Below are positions 39,951 through 41,817 of a DNA stretch of 41,817 bases, piece after piece. Each line of letters starts with the position of its first letter. The first letter of the stretch is position 1. The notes under the pieces were generated by a model. The model made no database searches, had not been told where the DNA came from, and worked only from the letters and a program-made list of their open reading frames with translations. A program made the translations under genes and the position numbers. Source of the stretch: a virus. The stretch is taken from the IMG/VR virus record IMGVR_UViG_3300048584_000277, positions 1 to 41,817 of that record; one strand, written 5' to 3'.

Positions 39951-41359
39951 GCGGCAGCCTCCAAGTCGTGGTGCTCCTCGACCAGCGGGTGGGCACAGAC
40001 GTCAGGCCCCAGGCCGATCCATCCGTCCTCGCGCCAGTGGATATCGAGGCCATCGCCGTGCAGTTGGATGCGCTCGATCAGCAGCCGCAGGATGCGTTGC
40101 TGCTCGGCCGGGAACAGCTGCGCCCAGACGTCGCCGATGCGGCGCATGCCGATCACGACCTGCGCCTCATCCAGGCCCGCGCCTTCGGGATGGCGCAAGC
40201 AGGCGCGCCACACCCCGATAAGAACTTCCGGCGCGGCGAGCGCGGCATGGACCTGCGCCAGCACTGCGCTTTCGAGGTCGGCGGCCGGCAGATGGCCGAG
40301 GTTCGGGGCGCTGGCGTTCCGCTGGGTTCCCGCGGCATGGCGCTTGTGCATTTGCGGCACGTAGTACCGGTAGCAGCGCCCGTTCTTCTTTCGGGTGTAC
40401 GAGTGAATCATGCGTTGACCATCAGGCGCGAACAGCAGGCCAGCGAGCAACGCGGGGTTCTTCTGCAAGGCATCGCGCGGGCCTTGTTTCCGGCGCTCCA
40501 TGAAGGCCTGCACCGCATCCCACGCCTCGCGCGCGACGATGGCTTGATGCTGGCCGGGATAGGCGCGGCCGCGGTGGGTCAGTTCGCCCAGGTAGATCCG
40601 ATTGCGCAGCATCTTGAACAGGAACTTTTGGTCGATGGGGCTGCCCGACCGGTGGCGGCCGGTCTGGGTTACCCATGCTTTGGTGGTCACACCTTCCTGG
40701 GCGAGTTCCCGCACGATGCGCGCCGCCGATCCGTGTTCGCCGTATCGGCGGAACAGATCGCGCACCAGCGCAGCCTCGGGCGGGTTAACCACGAGCTTGC
40801 GCTCGACCACGTCGTAGCCGAGCGGCGGCACGCCGCCCATCCACATGCCCTTGGCCTTGCTGGCGGCGATCTTGTCGCGGATGCGCTCGCCGGTGACCTC
40901 GCGCTCGAACTGCGCGAACGAGAGCAGGATGTTGAGAGTCAATCGGCCCATCGACGTCGTGGTGTTGAACTGCTGCGTCACCGACACGAAGGACACGTTG
41001 TTGCGGTCGAACACATCGACGAGCCTGGCGAAATCCGCGAGCGAGCGCGTCAGTCGGTCGATCTTGTAGACGACCACGATGTCGACGCGCTTGGCCTCAA
41101 TGTCGGCGAGCAGGCGCCGCAGGCCCGGGCGCTCCATGTTGCCGCCCGAGAAGCCGCCATCGTCGTAGCCGTCGTCCAGCGCAACCCAGCCTTCGTGGCG
41201 CTGGCTGGCGACGAACGCCAGACCCGCATCGCGCTGGGCTTCGAGGCTGTTGTACTCCTGGTCGAGCCCTTCGTCGCTGGATTTGCGGGTGTAGATCGCA
41301 CAGCGCTTCTTGGTGACGACCGGCGCCGGCGGCGCGTAGGCAGTGCGCTGCGGCTTCAT
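39947..41359 (-). CDS. Large serine recombinase
   Basis: A 470-aa site-specific recombinase and probable integrase. The resolvase domain has the catalytic Ser27 in YTRKSSDEG (residues 23-31) and DIVVVYKIDRLTRS (about 93-106); the recombinase domain (about residues 180-300) follows. The zinc-ribbon region, where other members have two Cys pairs, has LLFAPDGQRMIHSYTRKKNGRCYRYY instead, so it probably lacks zinc. It overlaps DUF2924 by four bases and the HTH gene by four. No att core was seen. Confidence 0.9.
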   Translation of the reverse strand: MKPQRTAYAPPAPVVTKKRCAIYTRKSSDEGLDQEYNSLEAQRDAGLAFVASQRHEGWVALDDGYDDGGFSGGNMERPGLRRLLADIEAKRVDIVVVYKIDRLTRSLADFARLVDVFDRNNVSFVSVTQQFNTTTSMGRLTLNILLSFAQFEREVTGERIRDKIAASKAKGMWMGGVPPLGYDVVERKLVVNPPEAALVRDLFRRYGEHGSAARIVRELAQEGVTTKAWVTQTGRHRSGSPIDQKFLFKMLRNRIYLGELTHRGRAYPGQHQAIVAREAWDAVQAFMERRKQGPRDALQKNPALLAGLLFAPDGQRMIHSYTRKKNGRCYRYYVPQMHKRHAAGTQRNASAPNLGHLPAADLESAVLAQVHAALAAPEVLIGVWRACLRHPEGAGLDEAQVVIGMRRIGDVWAQLFPAEQQRILRLLIERIQLHGDGLDIHWREDGWIGLGPDVCAHPLVEEHHDLEAAA

Positions 41360-41817
41360 GCGCGCTCCTTGGTGGTGAGTCCAAAGAAGGCAGGGCCAGA
41401 CCAGCGCGTGCCGGCGATGTGGCAGGCGATGGCGGTCAGGCTGGTGTAGCGCCGACCGTCGTACTCAAAGTCGTTCGGCCCGCGGACCAGCACGCGGTGC
41501 TCGACGTCGTCGAACACCCGCGTCAGCATCGTGCCCGGCAGCAATCGGTTGGCGTCGCGCCGCATCGCGCGCGGCAGCAAGCCGGTCTGGCCAATCTCCT
41601 CCAGCTGCTTGCGAACCGAAGGCTTCAGGCCGCCGAAGGCACGCTCCTGCATTCGGTAGGCGAGGCGCGATTCGAGCCAGACGCGCTGGTGGTGGCCGGG
41701 ACGCTCGTCGAAGTGGTCATCCCACAGCGCCCACAGCTGTTCCATCGACAGGTGCGGCAATTGAGCGACGCGGGCGGTGACGGTCGCGGCATCGGGGTGC
41801 TTGTCGAGCTTGGGCAT
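41356..41817 (-). CDS. DUF2924-like protein
   Basis: A 153-aa protein that ends at the right edge of the window exactly on its ATG. The core LPHLSMEQLWALWDDHFDERP and RMQERAFGGLKPSVRKQLEE fits DUF2924, a family often found next to serine recombinases of this kind. Its role is unknown. The gene overlaps the recombinase gene by four bases, so they form one operon. Confidence 0.87.
   Translation of the reverse strand: MPKLDKHPDAATVTARVAQLPHLSMEQLWALWDDHFDERPGHHQRVWLESRLAYRMQERAFGGLKPSVRKQLEEIGQTGLLPRAMRRDANRLLPGTMLTRVFDDVEHRVLVRGPNDFEYDGRRYTSLTAIACHIAGTRWSGPAFFGLTTKERA

Overview
This window is almost entirely a lambda-type siphovirus genome, most likely a prophage, in a GC-rich bacterium. The head genes follow the lambda order (small terminase, GpA terminase, GpW, GpB portal, GpC protease with an internal Nu3-like scaffold, GpD, GpE), the tape measure protein is long, and there is a holin/endolysin/Rz-Rz1 lysis set. 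GC-rich codon use, many GTG/TTG starts and ATGA/GTGA overlaps suggest a Pseudomonadota host, perhaps Xanthomonadales-like. The host call is inference and no host gene was recognised with certainty. No tRNA, rRNA, CRISPR array or insertion sequence was seen.

Layout, right to left on the minus strand. 41817-39489: DUF2924-like protein, large serine recombinase and a small HTH protein, ending in a hairpin. 39420-39305: an operator-like spacer with three copies of a CACTGGCGAAT-type site. 39304-31411: early/replication module with an AlpA-like HTH, a BRO antirepressor-like protein, a RecA-fold ATPase, a possible ssDNA-binding protein, a DUF6511-like protein, an Fe-S PD-(D/E)XK nuclease, an excisionase-like HTH, a TOPRIM/D5 primase-helicase, a RuvC-fold nuclease and DUF6362. 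A spacer with hairpins, a GTGCGAACC repeat cluster and a rho-independent terminator separates this from two tandem ParB-methyltransferase fusions (31056-28418), one with a DPPY and one with an SPPY catalytic motif.

25434-1767 is the morphogenesis operon, read leftward: packaging, head, connector, major tail protein, tail chaperone pair with a probable programmed -1 frameshift, tape measure protein and tail tip. After a hairpin terminator, 1620-102 is the lysis cassette, with Rz1 nested in Rz.

The only plus-strand block is 25473-28458: eight small genes, six of them preceded by a near-identical 32-nt element (GCTTGGCTTC, six variable bases, GAACAGCGCGTTC, AT[G/C]) lying 27-41 nt before the start codon. 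A seventh copy on the minus strand at 17-48 points out of the left end. The spacing fits a promoter (TTGGCT, 17 nt, GTTCAT) overlapped by a GAAC-N5-GTTC dyad. This small-gene array, between the terminase and the methyltransferases, is the best candidate for an undescribed system, possibly an accessory or anti-defence island under one common control signal. A second unusual signal is a pair of three-hairpin elements (1633-1694, 15834-15906) whose stems differ by compensatory changes.
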